Notes: generated by a model from the letters alone, not told the origin. Shown: positions 8,674 through 17,948, counted from the stretch's first letter. The stretch is 64,000 nucleotides of DNA from an uncultured Lachnospiraceae bacterium (GCA_910584915.1 CAJUDM010000012.1:1-64000), one strand, 5' to 3'. Made by a program: numbers and translations.

Positions 8674-9660
8674 ATGCCAAGATCAGAGAAACAAAAACTT
8701 AAGTTATTATATCTGTTAAAGATACTGACGGAGCAGACTGACGAACAGCATCCGATGCCGATGCCCGTTTTGCGGGAGAAGCTGAAGGCGGAGGAGATAA
8801 ATGCGGAGCGCAAAAGCCTCTACAGCGATCTGAACTGTCTGACGGATTTCGGCGTGGATATCGGCTTTGATTCGTCCCGGGGGAACGGCGGCTATTTTCT
8901 GGCATCCAGGGATTTTGAGCTGCCGGAACTGAAACTTCTTGTGGATGCGGTTTCCGCTTCGCGGTTTATCACGAAGTCAAAATCGGAGCAGCTTATCAGG
9001 AAGATCGAGAAACTGGCAAGCACGCATGAGGCGGTACAGCTGCAGCGCCAGGTCTATACATCAGGGCAGATCAAAAATGAAAATGAGAGTATCTACTACC
9101 ATGTGGATGCGATCCACACGGCAATCCATGAGAACAGACAGATATCTTTTCAGTATATGGAGTGGAACCTGCAGAAGAAACTGGTGCCCAGAAAGGGTGG
9201 GGAGCCCTATCGGATCAGCCCCTGGTCGTTAATGTGGAACGATGAGAACTATTATCTGATCGGTTACGATGCCCGGGCGGGAATGTTGAAACATTTCAGA
9301 GTGGATAAGATCGGGCCGATCGAGATGCTTGAGCAGCGCAGGGAGGGCGGAGAAATCTTTCAGAAGTGCGATCTGTCGGCATACTCCACGAAAACCTTCG
9401 GCATGTACGGCGGGGAGGAGGAGATCGTGACACTGAGCTTTCCGAATACGCTGGTGGGCGTGGTGTTGGATCGATTCGGGAAAGATGTATCGCTGCAGAA
9501 ACTCTCCGATGACAGATTTGCGGTGCATGTGAGAGTGATGGTCAGCAGACAGTTTTACGGCTGGCTTGCAGGCATCGGGAAGGATGTGAAAGTGACGGCG
9601 CCGGAGAAGGTGAAGGAGGGATACCGGAGTTATCTGACGGAGATACTGGAAAATGACTGA
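8674..9660 (+). CDS. WYL-domain transcriptional regulator
   Basis: A 328-residue DNA-binding regulator. An N-terminal helix-turn-helix (about residues 8-75, with ERKSLYSDLNCL as recognition region) is followed by a WYL domain (about 140-220) containing ISPWSLMWNDENYYLIGYD and HFRVDKI, and a C-terminal WCX-like extension. WYL proteins bind small ligands or nucleic acid and often respond to DNA damage or phage; nothing here tells which. It lies 26 bases behind the HAD gene on the same strand, so the two may be co-transcribed. Confidence 0.88.
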   Translation: MPRSEKQKLKLLYLLKILTEQTDEQHPMPMPVLREKLKAEEINAERKSLYSDLNCLTDFGVDIGFDSSRGNGGYFLASRDFELPELKLLVDAVSASRFITKSKSEQLIRKIEKLASTHEAVQLQRQVYTSGQIKNENESIYYHVDAIHTAIHENRQISFQYMEWNLQKKLVPRKGGEPYRISPWSLMWNDENYYLIGYDARAGMLKHFRVDKIGPIEMLEQRREGGEIFQKCDLSAYSTKTFGMYGGEEEIVTLSFPNTLVGVVLDRFGKDVSLQKLSDDRFAVHVRVMVSRQFYGWLAGIGKDVKVTAPEKVKEGYRSYLTEILEND

Positions 9661-9691
9661 TGGGAAGTGAATTGCGGATATCGGGGGGAAT

Positions 9692-10153
9692 ATGGATAAA
9701 ACGAAATGGAAAAGAGGTATACTATGTGTATTGCTGCTGATCGTAGTGCTTTACCTGGTATGCATGATTTATTGTATGATATCGGTATCCCGTATGAAGA
9801 CACTGAGTTATAATGCGTGGGGATGGGGTGTGGTTCTGGCGGAGTACAGGCTTGACTTTGCCGATGGTTCCATTGAAGTAAACTACTACGATTTTGACGG
9901 AACGCTCATGACCCATAAGAAAGATGAGTTTTCAGAAGAACAGCAGAAGGAAGTCAGGTCAGCCTGTGTGGCTTCCTTTATGCCGCTTTGGAGAAGCCGT
10001 TATGTCGATACGAGTGTCGCAGATGGCGATCAGTGGTATATCACAGCAGATTTTGGCTTAAAAGAGAAATATGTATACGGCAGCAACGCATATCCGCTCA
10101 CTTACCACAATGTCTATGATAAGATCAGGTCGCTCGCCGATCAGATGAACTGA
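9692..10153 (+). CDS. Hypothetical membrane-anchored protein
   Basis: A 153-residue protein with a positively charged N-terminus (MDKTKWKRG), one transmembrane helix (about residues 10-32, ILCVLLLIVVLYLVCMIYCM) and a polar domain of about 115 residues likely exposed outside the cytosol. The domain is rich in aromatic and acidic residues (VNYYDFDGTLMTHKKDEFSE). It starts 31 bases after the WYL regulator gene, with a G-rich ribosome binding site very close to the ATG. I recognise no family. Confidence 0.65.
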   Translation: MDKTKWKRGILCVLLLIVVLYLVCMIYCMISVSRMKTLSYNAWGWGVVLAEYRLDFADGSIEVNYYDFDGTLMTHKKDEFSEEQQKEVRSACVASFMPLWRSRYVDTSVADGDQWYITADFGLKEKYVYGSNAYPLTYHNVYDKIRSLADQMN

Positions 10154-10181
10154 GTGCGGCTAAGTGCAGGAGAGAGATAAG

Positions 10182-10297
10182 ATTGAGAATTAAAATTTTC
10201 AATCGCGAGATTTGTGTCTGCGCGTTGCCTGCCACAAACTTGTTTATGTGAATCTCAGCAAATCTGAGATAAAAGCAGCGCAGAAATGAGGATAAAA
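10182..10297 (+). promoter_or_regulatory. Structured leader of nrdD (family shared with purA)
   Basis: Hairpins include ATTGAGAATT/AATTTTCAAT (about 10182-10203) and ATCTCAG/CTGAGAT (about 10251-10270). The block TTTGTGTCTGCGC (10211-10223) and the downstream GCGCAGAAATGAGGA (10278-10292) are repeated before purA. TCTGCGC (10217-10223) can pair with GCGCAGA (10278-10284), directly abutting the ribosome binding site GAGGA. No NrdR box was recognised. Confidence 0.5.
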
Positions 10298-12463
10298 ATG
10301 ATTATGGAAACTAATTACAACGAAAAATATAGACCGCGTTATCAGATACATATCATCAAAAAGGACGGCAGCAAGGAGCCCTTTCGGGTACAGAAGGTCG
10401 TCGATGCGGTGGGCAAGAGCGCTTACCGTGTGATGGTGGAGCTGACGGAGGAGGAGAAGGGAAAGATATGTGAACTTGTCATCGAGAAGGCGGAGGAGGA
10501 GCAGATGACGCAGATTCCCATCGAGGTCATGCACCATGTGGTGGAGTACGCGCTGGAGAGGATCAATCCCCTTGTGGCAAAGAGCTACCGGGATTACCGG
10601 AATTACAAGCAGGATTTTGTGCGGATGCTGGACGAAGTCTATAAAAAGAGCCAGTCTATCATGTATATCGGGGATAAGGAGAATGCCAACACCGATTCCG
10701 CCCTTGTCTCCACAAGGCGGAGCCTGATCTTCAATCAGTTAAACCGGGAGATGTACCAGAAGTTTTTCCTCACAAGGGAGGAGATCCAGGCGGCGCGGGA
10801 TGGTTATATTTATATCCATGACATGTCCGCAAGGCGGGATACAATGAACTGCTGTCTGTTCAATATCGGCGAGGTGTTAAGCGGCGGTTTTGAGATGGGG
10901 AACGTCTGGTACAATGAGCCGAAGACGTTAGATACCGCGTTCGATGTGATGGGAGATATTGTATTGTCCGCGGCAAGCCAGCAGTACGGCGGGTTTACGG
11001 TGCCGGAGGTGGATAAGCTCCTTGTGCCCTACGCGGAGAAATCCTACAGCCGGAATCTGGAGAAGTATCTTTCGCTGGGGCTTTCGGAGCAGAAAGCAGA
11101 GGAACAGTCGTGGAAAGATCTCGAAAAGGAGATGGAGCAGGGATTCCAGGGCTGGGAGTATAAATTTAATACTGTAGCATCGAGCCGTGGGGACTATCCG
11201 TTTATCACGGTGACTGCGGGGCTCGGAAGAGACAGGTTTGCCAGACTCGCGACGAAGACATTGCTCGAGGTGCGGAAGGGCGGGCAGGGCAAAAAGGGGC
11301 ATAAAAAGCCGGTACTGTTCCCCAAGATCGTCTTTCTGTACGATAAAAACCTGCACGGGCCGGGCTGTGAGCTGGAGGAGTTGTTTGAGGCGGGAATCGC
11401 CTGCTCCGCCAAGACTATGTATCCCGACTGGCTTTCCCTGACGGGGGAGGGGTATGTGGCGGAAATCTATAAGAGATACGGCAGGGTGGTATCGCCCATG
11501 GGCTGCAGAGCGTTCCTCTCGCCGTGGTATGAGCGGGGCGGCATGGAGCCGGCTGATGAGGAAGATAAGCCTGTCTTTGTGGGAAGATTCAATATCGGCG
11601 TGGTGTCGCTCCATCTGCCAATGATCCTGGCGAAGGCAAGGCAGGAGAGCCGGGACTTTTATGAGGTGTTAGACTATTATCTGGAGCTGATCAGGCGTCT
11701 GCACCTGAGGACTTACGCCTACCTGGGGGAGATGAAGGCGTCCAACAATCCGCTTGGCTACTGCGAGGGCGGTTTTTATGGCGGGCATCTGGGCTTCCAC
11801 GACAAGATCAAGCCGGTGCTCGCCTCAGCCACCGCAAGCTTCGGCATCACGGCGCTGAATGAGCTGCAGATGCTCTACAACGGGAGATCGCTGGTGGAGG
11901 ACGGCGCCTATGCGCTGGATGTGATGAAGTACATCAACGATAAGGTGACGCAGTTCAAGAAGGAGGACGGGCGTCTCTACGCGATCTACGGCACGCCCGC
12001 GGAGAACCTCTGCGGGCTGCAGGTGGAACAGTTCAGGGCAAAATACGGCATCATAGAAGGGGTTTCCGACAGGGAGTATGTGTCCAACAGCTTTCACTGT
12101 CATGTGGCGGAGAATATCACGCCGATTGAAAAGCAGGATCTGGAGAAACGGTTCTGGGATTATTTTAACGGCGGAAAGATCCAGTATGTAAAATATCCAA
12201 TTGATTACAATATGGAGGCGATCCGCACGCTTGTCAGGCGTGCGATGGAGATGGGTTTCTATGAAGGGGTAAATCTGTCTCTGGCGTACTGCGACGACTG
12301 CGGGCATCAGGAGCTGGAGATGGATGTCTGTCCGAAGTGCGGCAGCCGGAACCTGACAAAGATCGACCGTATGAACGGATACCTCGCCTACTCCCGCGTG
12401 CACGGAGATACGAGACTCTGCGACGCGAAGATGGCAGAGATCGGAGAGAGAGTCTCGATGTGA
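10298..12463 (+). CDS. nrdD: Anaerobic (class III) ribonucleoside-triphosphate reductase
   Basis: Oxygen-sensitive glycyl-radical enzyme that makes deoxynucleotides from NTPs. An N-terminal ATP-cone (about residues 10-100, IIKKDGSKEPFRVQKVVDAV) is followed by the catalytic barrel (MSARRDTMNCCLFNIGEV; ACSAKTMYPDW). Near the C-terminus are the zinc site CDDC...CPKC and the glycyl-radical region RMNGYLAYSRVHGD. The frame opens at 10286, but ATG 10298 is better: GAGGA lies five bases upstream, and the equivalent purA leader uses the same GAGGA as its ribosome binding site. The activase nrdG, usually next door, is absent; a structured repeat and a gene remnant follow instead. Confidence 0.93.
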   Translation: MIMETNYNEKYRPRYQIHIIKKDGSKEPFRVQKVVDAVGKSAYRVMVELTEEEKGKICELVIEKAEEEQMTQIPIEVMHHVVEYALERINPLVAKSYRDYRNYKQDFVRMLDEVYKKSQSIMYIGDKENANTDSALVSTRRSLIFNQLNREMYQKFFLTREEIQAARDGYIYIHDMSARRDTMNCCLFNIGEVLSGGFEMGNVWYNEPKTLDTAFDVMGDIVLSAASQQYGGFTVPEVDKLLVPYAEKSYSRNLEKYLSLGLSEQKAEEQSWKDLEKEMEQGFQGWEYKFNTVASSRGDYPFITVTAGLGRDRFARLATKTLLEVRKGGQGKKGHKKPVLFPKIVFLYDKNLHGPGCELEELFEAGIACSAKTMYPDWLSLTGEGYVAEIYKRYGRVVSPMGCRAFLSPWYERGGMEPADEEDKPVFVGRFNIGVVSLHLPMILAKARQESRDFYEVLDYYLELIRRLHLRTYAYLGEMKASNNPLGYCEGGFYGGHLGFHDKIKPVLASATASFGITALNELQMLYNGRSLVEDGAYALDVMKYINDKVTQFKKEDGRLYAIYGTPAENLCGLQVEQFRAKYGIIEGVSDREYVSNSFHCHVAENITPIEKQDLEKRFWDYFNGGKIQYVKYPIDYNMEAIRTLVRRAMEMGFYEGVNLSLAYCDDCGHQELEMDVCPKCGSRNLTKIDRMNGYLAYSRVHGDTRLCDAKMAEIGERVSM

Positions 12464-12469
12464 CGCTCT

Positions 12470-12711
12470 CAAAGAGAAAGCAAGCGACTCCGAAGGAGGC
12501 ATTTGCTTTCTCTGGAGCGTCAACGAGCAAACGTCCGGCGAAGCCGGATAGGGAGCGCGAAGCGCGGGTTTGCGAGTGGAAAACCTGCAAAGAGAAAGCA
12601 AAAGCGGAAAGTGACATACTGTCACTTGCGAAGGAGGCATTTGCTTTCTCTGGAGCGTCAACGAGCAAACGTCCGGCGAAGCCGGATAGAGAGCGCGAAG
12701 CGCGGGTTTGC
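12470..12711 (+). repeat. Structured tandem repeat with CGAAG-capped hairpins
   Basis: Two 83-base copies (12491-12573 and 12629-12711) differ at one position and have a period of 138. Each is preceded by an AAAGAGAAAGCAA block. In copy 1, GAGAAAGCAA pairs perfectly with TTGCTTTCTC. A second stem, GCAAAC/GTTTGC, encloses two hairpins, TCCGGCGAAGCCGGA and GCGCGAAGCGC. The hairpins, including CTCCGAAGGAG, are capped by C-GAA-G; two contain GCGAAGC, known as an unusually stable DNA mini-hairpin. The spacer of the second unit has its own palindrome (AGTGACATACTGTCACTT). Confidence 0.8.
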
Positions 12712-12937
12712 TGACGTCGTCTTTTTGCCGCTCTCCGCCTCGGGAAAACCGGCGCTGGTCATCGAGTTGAAGTATGGCGGCTCGGCTGAGGCGGCGATAG
12801 AGCAGATCAAAAGAAAGCAGTATACGAAAGCGCTTGAGGGTTACACCGGCGAGATTCTGCTTGTCGGTATAAACTATGATAAAAACAGCAAAGACAAAAA
12901 ACACAACTGTGTGATAGAAAAGCTGGAAAAAATATAA
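12709..12937 (+). pseudogene. C-terminal remnant of an AAA-ATPase/PD-(D/E)XK nuclease-type protein
   Basis: About 75 codons encode ADVVFLPL...ALVIELKYGGSAEAAIEQIKRKQY, then EILLVGINYD and a lysine-rich end. This matches the C-terminal PD-(D/E)XK-like domain of the ATPase family often annotated DUF1703/AAA-ATPase-like (D...E-x-K pattern: DVV, VIELK). The intact family protein is about 500-600 residues. Here everything upstream is missing and replaced by the structured repeat, whose second copy abuts the first remaining codons. No start codon or ribosome binding site is present, so this is a decayed fragment. Confidence 0.75.
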
Positions 12938-12953
12938 GGAGAGGAGAAAGAAC

Positions 12954-15548
12954 ATGAAGGTATTGGTAATCGGCGGGGTTGCCGCCGGGACAAAAGCTGC
13001 GGCGAAGTGCATGAGGGAGGACCGCAGTGCGGAGGTTGTGATCATCACGAAAGGGGAGGATATCTCTTACGCGGGGTGCGGACTGCCCTACTATGTGGGC
13101 GGCCTGATCGAGAGCAGGGAGGAACTGATCGTCAATACGCCCGGGAAGTACGAGGGGCTGACCGGCGTGAAGGTGCACACCGGCGTGGAGGCGGAGCACA
13201 TTGATTTCGCGGGGAAGAAGGTGCAGGCGAAGAAAGCATCCACCGGGGAAGTGTTGGAATATGGCTACGACAAGCTGATCATCGCGACAGGGGCGTCCCC
13301 TGTGGTGCCGCCCATTCCGGGCGCGGAACTGCCCGGCGTCTTTAAGATGCGCACACCGGATGACGCGATCGGGCTGAGGGATTATATACAGGAGAACAAT
13401 TGTAAGAAGGCTGTCGTGGTAGGCGGCGGTTTTATCGGCCTGGAGATCGCTGAGAATATCAAGGCGCAGGGCATGATGGTGACGGTCGTCGATTTAGCGC
13501 CCCAGATCCTGCCCGGCATCCTGGATCAGGAGATGGCTGATTTTGCCAAAAAGCAGTTAAAACAGAGCGGTATTTCCGTACATACCAGCGTCAAAGTGGA
13601 AGCGGTGGAAGGACAGGAAAAGGCGGCTGGCGTAAAGACGGACGCAGGCGTATTCGGCGCCGATGTGGTGGTGATGAGCGTGGGAATCCGCCCCAATACG
13701 GCGTTTTTGAAAGACAGCGGGCTTGAGATGGAGAGAGGCACGATCGTGGTGGACGGTAAGATGGCGACGAATGTGCCGGATGTCTATGCGGCGGGGGACT
13801 GCTGTATGGTGAAAAACCGCCTCACGGGAGCGCCGCAGTGGTCGCCCATGGGTTCCACCGCCAACTACGCGGGCAGGACACTGGCGCAGGTGTTGAACGG
13901 AAAGGATAAGGAGTACGCCGGCTGCCTTGGCACGGGCGTCGTGAAACTGCCGGGGATGAATGCCGGGAAGACGGGACTGACCGAAGGGCAGGCGAAGGCG
14001 GCTGGGTTTGACGCCGAGACCGTGCTCGCGGTGGTGGATGACAAGGCGCACTACTATCCGGGAGCGGACAGCTTTATCATCAAGCTGGTGGCGGATAAGG
14101 CTTCTCATAAACTGCTGGGCGTGCAGGTGCTCGGCGCGGGCGCGGTGGACAAGATCGTGGATATCGCGGTGGCAGGGATATCCCTGGGCGCGAAGGTGGA
14201 GGATTTCGAGAATATGGATATGGCGTACGCGCCGCCCTTCTCCACGGCGATCCATCCTTTCGTGCAGGTCTGCTATATTATGGAAAATAAACTGGCGGGA
14301 GAGTTTGAGACGATCACGCCCGCGGCATATCTGGCGGGAGCCGCAAAGGAGTATCAGGTGATCGATGTGATGCCGGCGGCAAAAATACCGGGCGCCCTCT
14401 GGGTGAACCTGTCGAAGGTGAACGGACCGCTTGACGGCATCGAGAAGGATGCGAAACTTCTGCTTGTCTGCGCGAAGGGCAAGAGAGGCTACTTCCTGCA
14501 GAACAGGCTGAAAGCATACGGTTATACCAATACGAGGGTGCTGGAAGGCGGCATCACCTTCAATGAAGTGAAAGTGGAGGGGGCAAAGTCCACAATCTCC
14601 GCGGAGGATGTGAAGCGGGTGAAGGCGTTAGGATGCCTGCAGGACAAAAATCATCCCGACCGCTTTAACGTGCGCGTGATCACCAGAAACGGCAAGATCA
14701 CGGCGAAGGAGCAGCAGTGCATCGCCGAGGCGGCGGAAAAGTACGGCACAGGGGAAGTGACCATGACGACCAGGCTGACGCTGGAAATTCAGGGCGTTCC
14801 CTACGAAAAGATCGAGGATGTGCGGGAATATCTGATGCGGGAAGGCTTAGAGACCGGCGGCACAGGCTCCAAAGTGCGCCCCGTGGTATCCTGCAAGGGC
14901 ACGACCTGCCAGTATGGGCTGATCGATACGTTCGCGCTGTCGGAGGAGATCCATGAGAGATTTTACAAGGGATTTTACGATGTGAAACTGCCCCACAAGT
15001 TCAAGATCGCGGTGGGCGGCTGCCCGAACAACTGCGTGAAGCCGGATCTGAACGATCTGGGCGTGATTGGACAGAGGGTGCCGGTGGTGGATGAGAGCCT
15101 CTGCAAGGGCTGTAAGATCTGCCAGGTGGAAAACAATTGTCCGCTGAAGGACGCGAAAGTGGAAGAGGTGAACGGCGAGAGGAAGTTAAAGATTGATAAG
15201 GCGGCGTGCAACCACTGTGGGCGCTGTATCGGGAAATGTCCTTTCGGCGCCGTGAAGGAAGCGGAGACGGGATACCGCGTCTACATCGGCGGGCGCTGGG
15301 GCAAAAAAATCGCCCACGGCAAAGCGCTTGACAAGATATTTACAGATAAGGAAGAAGTACTGCAGGTGATCGAGAAAGCGATCCTGTTCTTCCGGGATGA
15401 GGGCATCACCGGGGAGCGCTTTGCGGACACGATCGACAGGCTGGGCTTTGACTATGTGCAGGATAAGCTGATGAGCGACGAACTGCTGAGGCGGAAAGAG
15501 GAAGTGATCAAAGCGCAGAAACATCTTGTGGGCGGGGCGACCTGTTAG
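12954..15548 (+). CDS. CoA-disulfide-reductase-like / rhodanese / siroheme-ferredoxin fusion oxidoreductase
   Basis: An 864-residue fusion. Residues 1 to about 445 form an FAD/NAD(P)H disulfide reductase of the CoA-disulfide reductase type: GGVAAG FAD motif at the N-terminus, C42 in YAGCGLPYY, second Rossmann GGGFIGLE. About 450-550 is a rhodanese domain with loop CAKGKRGY (C506). About 560-710 resembles half of a nitrite/sulfite reductase, with C647/C652 (CKGTTC) and C690/C694 (GGCPNNC). Then come two 4Fe-4S ferredoxin motifs, CKGCKICQVENNC and CNHCGRCIGKC. This suggests sulfur-species (persulfide, polysulfide or sulfite) reduction. The first siroheme pair is CX4C instead of the usual CX5C. 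AGGAG precedes the ATG. The exact reaction is unknown. Confidence 0.85.
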   Translation: MKVLVIGGVAAGTKAAAKCMREDRSAEVVIITKGEDISYAGCGLPYYVGGLIESREELIVNTPGKYEGLTGVKVHTGVEAEHIDFAGKKVQAKKASTGEVLEYGYDKLIIATGASPVVPPIPGAELPGVFKMRTPDDAIGLRDYIQENNCKKAVVVGGGFIGLEIAENIKAQGMMVTVVDLAPQILPGILDQEMADFAKKQLKQSGISVHTSVKVEAVEGQEKAAGVKTDAGVFGADVVVMSVGIRPNTAFLKDSGLEMERGTIVVDGKMATNVPDVYAAGDCCMVKNRLTGAPQWSPMGSTANYAGRTLAQVLNGKDKEYAGCLGTGVVKLPGMNAGKTGLTEGQAKAAGFDAETVLAVVDDKAHYYPGADSFIIKLVADKASHKLLGVQVLGAGAVDKIVDIAVAGISLGAKVEDFENMDMAYAPPFSTAIHPFVQVCYIMENKLAGEFETITPAAYLAGAAKEYQVIDVMPAAKIPGALWVNLSKVNGPLDGIEKDAKLLLVCAKGKRGYFLQNRLKAYGYTNTRVLEGGITFNEVKVEGAKSTISAEDVKRVKALGCLQDKNHPDRFNVRVITRNGKITAKEQQCIAEAAEKYGTGEVTMTTRLTLEIQGVPYEKIEDVREYLMREGLETGGTGSKVRPVVSCKGTTCQYGLIDTFALSEEIHERFYKGFYDVKLPHKFKIAVGGCPNNCVKPDLNDLGVIGQRVPVVDESLCKGCKICQVENNCPLKDAKVEEVNGERKLKIDKAACNHCGRCIGKCPFGAVKEAETGYRVYIGGRWGKKIAHGKALDKIFTDKEEVLQVIEKAILFFRDEGITGERFADTIDRLGFDYVQDKLMSDELLRRKEEVIKAQKHLVGGATC

Positions 15549-15719
15549 TGCCGGACGGCGGACAGGATGGGATAAACCATCGTTCATTTTCTGCTTTCTA
15601 TTTAAATGCTGCTATGATACAATATGGGCAGACAATGCATTTTTTCCGCGTGCAAAGAGGAAAACAGACATGCCTGCATGCGTGGTTGCGAAGAGGGATA
15701 ACGATGGAAAGGATATGCC

Positions 15720-16580
15720 ATGGGATTATTGTCAGGGCTTTCTCATTTCGGCCTGGGAAATCTGGAAAATATGGAAATATATGAGGAAGAGAATAAGGCG
15801 GCGGATATGGAAAAGAATAAACCGGCTGTGAAAGTGGTGCGGGAGGAGGAGTTTCTTTTCGATAAATCTTATACCTGTCCGGTATGCGGCAGAGAATTCA
15901 AAGCGCGGACGATCAGAACAGGCAGAGCGAAACTGGCGGGGAGTGATCAGGATCTGCGGCCGCGCTATGAGCAGATCGAAGTGTTAAAGTATGATGTGAT
16001 CATGTGCCCGTGCTGCGGTTATACGGCGTTAAGCAGATTTTTTGAGTTTGTCACGCCGCAGCAGGCAAAGAATATAAAAAATATAATCTCTTTGAACTTT
16101 ACATCCCAGACGGAGACAAAGGTGACTTATACTTATGACGAGGCGTTAGAGCGCTATCAGATGGCTCTTGCGAACGCCATTGTGAAAAAGACGAAAGCCA
16201 GTGAAAAAGCGTATATCTGTCTGAAAACGGCATGGCTTCTGCGCAGTAAGGCGGAGCACCTCGACCAGGATCTGCCGGACTATGAGGCACAGAAAAAGCA
16301 GTGTGAAGACGGGGAGAACGAATTCCTCCGCAATGCGTTAGATGGTTTTATGACAGCAAGGCGCTCGGAAGGATTTCCCATGTGCGGGCTTGATCAGTCG
16401 ACGGTGGATTATCTGATCGCCGTTACCGCTGTGCGTTTCGGGCAACATGAGGTGGCAGGGCGCCTTGTGATGGGCATCCTGCAGTCATCGGCGAATCCCC
16501 GTATGAAAGACCGGGCGAGGGAACTCAAAAGGATCGTGGGAGAAAAGCTTAAGGAAAAGGGCGCGTCCTCCGGGACATAG
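15720..16580 (+). CDS. DUF2225-family zinc-binding protein
   Basis: A 286-residue protein of the DUF2225 type. The N-terminal part has two cysteine pairs, YTCPVCGREFKART and VIMCPCCGYTALSRFF, suggesting one zinc site. The C-terminal two-thirds are helical and TPR-like, with LERYQMALANAIVKK and YICLKTAWLLRSKAEHL. AAAGGAT lies eight bases before the ATG. The role is unknown; homologues are common in Clostridia. It stands alone between the fusion oxidoreductase and glyA. Confidence 0.8.
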   Translation: MGLLSGLSHFGLGNLENMEIYEEENKAADMEKNKPAVKVVREEEFLFDKSYTCPVCGREFKARTIRTGRAKLAGSDQDLRPRYEQIEVLKYDVIMCPCCGYTALSRFFEFVTPQQAKNIKNIISLNFTSQTETKVTYTYDEALERYQMALANAIVKKTKASEKAYICLKTAWLLRSKAEHLDQDLPDYEAQKKQCEDGENEFLRNALDGFMTARRSEGFPMCGLDQSTVDYLIAVTAVRFGQHEVAGRLVMGILQSSANPRMKDRARELKRIVGEKLKEKGASSGT

Positions 16581-16697
16581 GCGGCAGGGGAACAGTCTGC
16601 CCTGAGGCACTGGATAATATTTACAAAAATCTGTTTCTAATGTCCATGAAATATGCTATACTTGAAGTTGTGAAAAAAGAAGAAGGGAGAGTGGGAG

Positions 16698-17936
16698 ATG
16701 TACTCATTTGATGAAATACGGGCGGTGGATGCGGAGATTGCGGATGCCATCGTGGATGAGCAGGAGAGGCAGAGCAGCCATATCGAACTGATCGCTTCCG
16801 AGAACTGGGTGAGCAAAGCAGTGATGGCGGCAATGGGAAGTCCTCTTACGAACAAATATGCGGAAGGGTATCCCGGAAAACGTTATTACGGCGGCTGCGA
16901 GTGTGTGGATGTGGTGGAAAATCTGGCGAGAGAGCGGGCAAAGAAGCTTTTTGGCTGTGATTATGCGAATGTGCAGCCCCATTCCGGCGCCCAGGCGAAT
17001 ATGGCTGTGTTTTTCGCGGTGCTTGAGCCGGGCGATACCTATATGGGAATGAATCTGGACCACGGCGGGCATCTGTCCCACGGTTCACCGGTGAATATGT
17101 CCGGTAAATATTATAAGTGCGTGCCCTATGGCGTGAATGATGAAGGGTTTATTGATTATAATAAAGTGAGGGAGACCGCGCTTCAGTGTAAGCCGAAAAT
17201 GATCATCGCCGGAGCTTCCGCCTACGCCAGGACCATCGACTTTAAAAAATTCCGTGAGATCGCGGATGAAGCGGGTGCAGTGCTGATGGTGGATATGGCG
17301 CATATCGCAGGCCTTGTGGCGGCTGGCGTGCATCCGAGCCCCATCCCCTATGCGGATGTGACGACGACGACGACCCATAAGACGCTGCGTGGACCAAGGG
17401 GCGGCATGATCCTCTGCAATCAGGAGGCGGCAGATAAGTTCAACTTTAATAAGGCGATCTTCCCGGGTATCCAGGGCGGTCCGCTGATGCATGTGATCGC
17501 GGCGAAGGCTGTCTGCTTCAAGGAGGCGCTCACGCCGGCGTTCAGGGAGTATCAGAAACAGATCGTGGATAACGCCCAGGCGCTGTGCAAGGGCCTGATG
17601 GACAGAGGGGTGGATATTGTGTCCGGCGGCACGGACAACCATCTGATGCTGGTGGATCTGAGCAAAAAGGGACTGACCGGAAAAGCCATTGAAAAGCTTC
17701 TGGATGAGGCACATATCACAGCCAACAAGAACACGATCCCCAATGATCCGCAGAAGCCTTTTGTCACAAGCGGTATCAGGCTGGGAACCCCCGCGGTGAC
17801 TTCCAGAGGAATGAAGGCGGATGACATGGACAGGATCGCGGAGGCGATCACGCTGGTCATCGATGGCGGGGAGGCGAAAGTGCCTGAGGCGAGAGCAATC
17901 GTAAAGAGCCTGACGGATAAATATCCGTTAAACTAA
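16698..17936 (+). CDS. glyA: Serine hydroxymethyltransferase
   Basis: PLP enzyme converting serine and tetrahydrofolate to glycine and 5,10-methylene-THF, the main one-carbon source for purines and thymidylate. The 412-residue length is standard. The PLP lysine is K228 in VTTTTTHKTLRGPRGG. Other family signatures are IASENWVSKAV, NKYAEGYPGKRYYGGCE and NVQPHSGAQANMAVF. GGGAG lies just before the ATG. A TATACT -10 at 16657-16662 has only a weak -35, so the promoter is tentative. The gene is followed by the 104-base tandem repeat and transketolase genes. Confidence 0.97.
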   Translation: MYSFDEIRAVDAEIADAIVDEQERQSSHIELIASENWVSKAVMAAMGSPLTNKYAEGYPGKRYYGGCECVDVVENLARERAKKLFGCDYANVQPHSGAQANMAVFFAVLEPGDTYMGMNLDHGGHLSHGSPVNMSGKYYKCVPYGVNDEGFIDYNKVRETALQCKPKMIIAGASAYARTIDFKKFREIADEAGAVLMVDMAHIAGLVAAGVHPSPIPYADVTTTTTHKTLRGPRGGMILCNQEAADKFNFNKAIFPGIQGGPLMHVIAAKAVCFKEALTPAFREYQKQIVDNAQALCKGLMDRGVDIVSGGTDNHLMLVDLSKKGLTGKAIEKLLDEAHITANKNTIPNDPQKPFVTSGIRLGTPAVTSRGMKADDMDRIAEAITLVIDGGEAKVPEARAIVKSLTDKYPLN

Positions 17937-17948
17937 TTAAAAAAGTGT

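Noticed and set aside
12470..12711. CRISPR-like direct repeats
   Set aside because: Only two copies, 83 bases long, strongly self-folding, with a single spacer of palindromic sequence and no cas genes.
12503..12712. Coding frames running through the tandem repeat
   Set aside because: They encode repeated Arg/Ala-rich peptides dictated by the hairpins and have no start signal; only the 12709-12937 end is protein-like.
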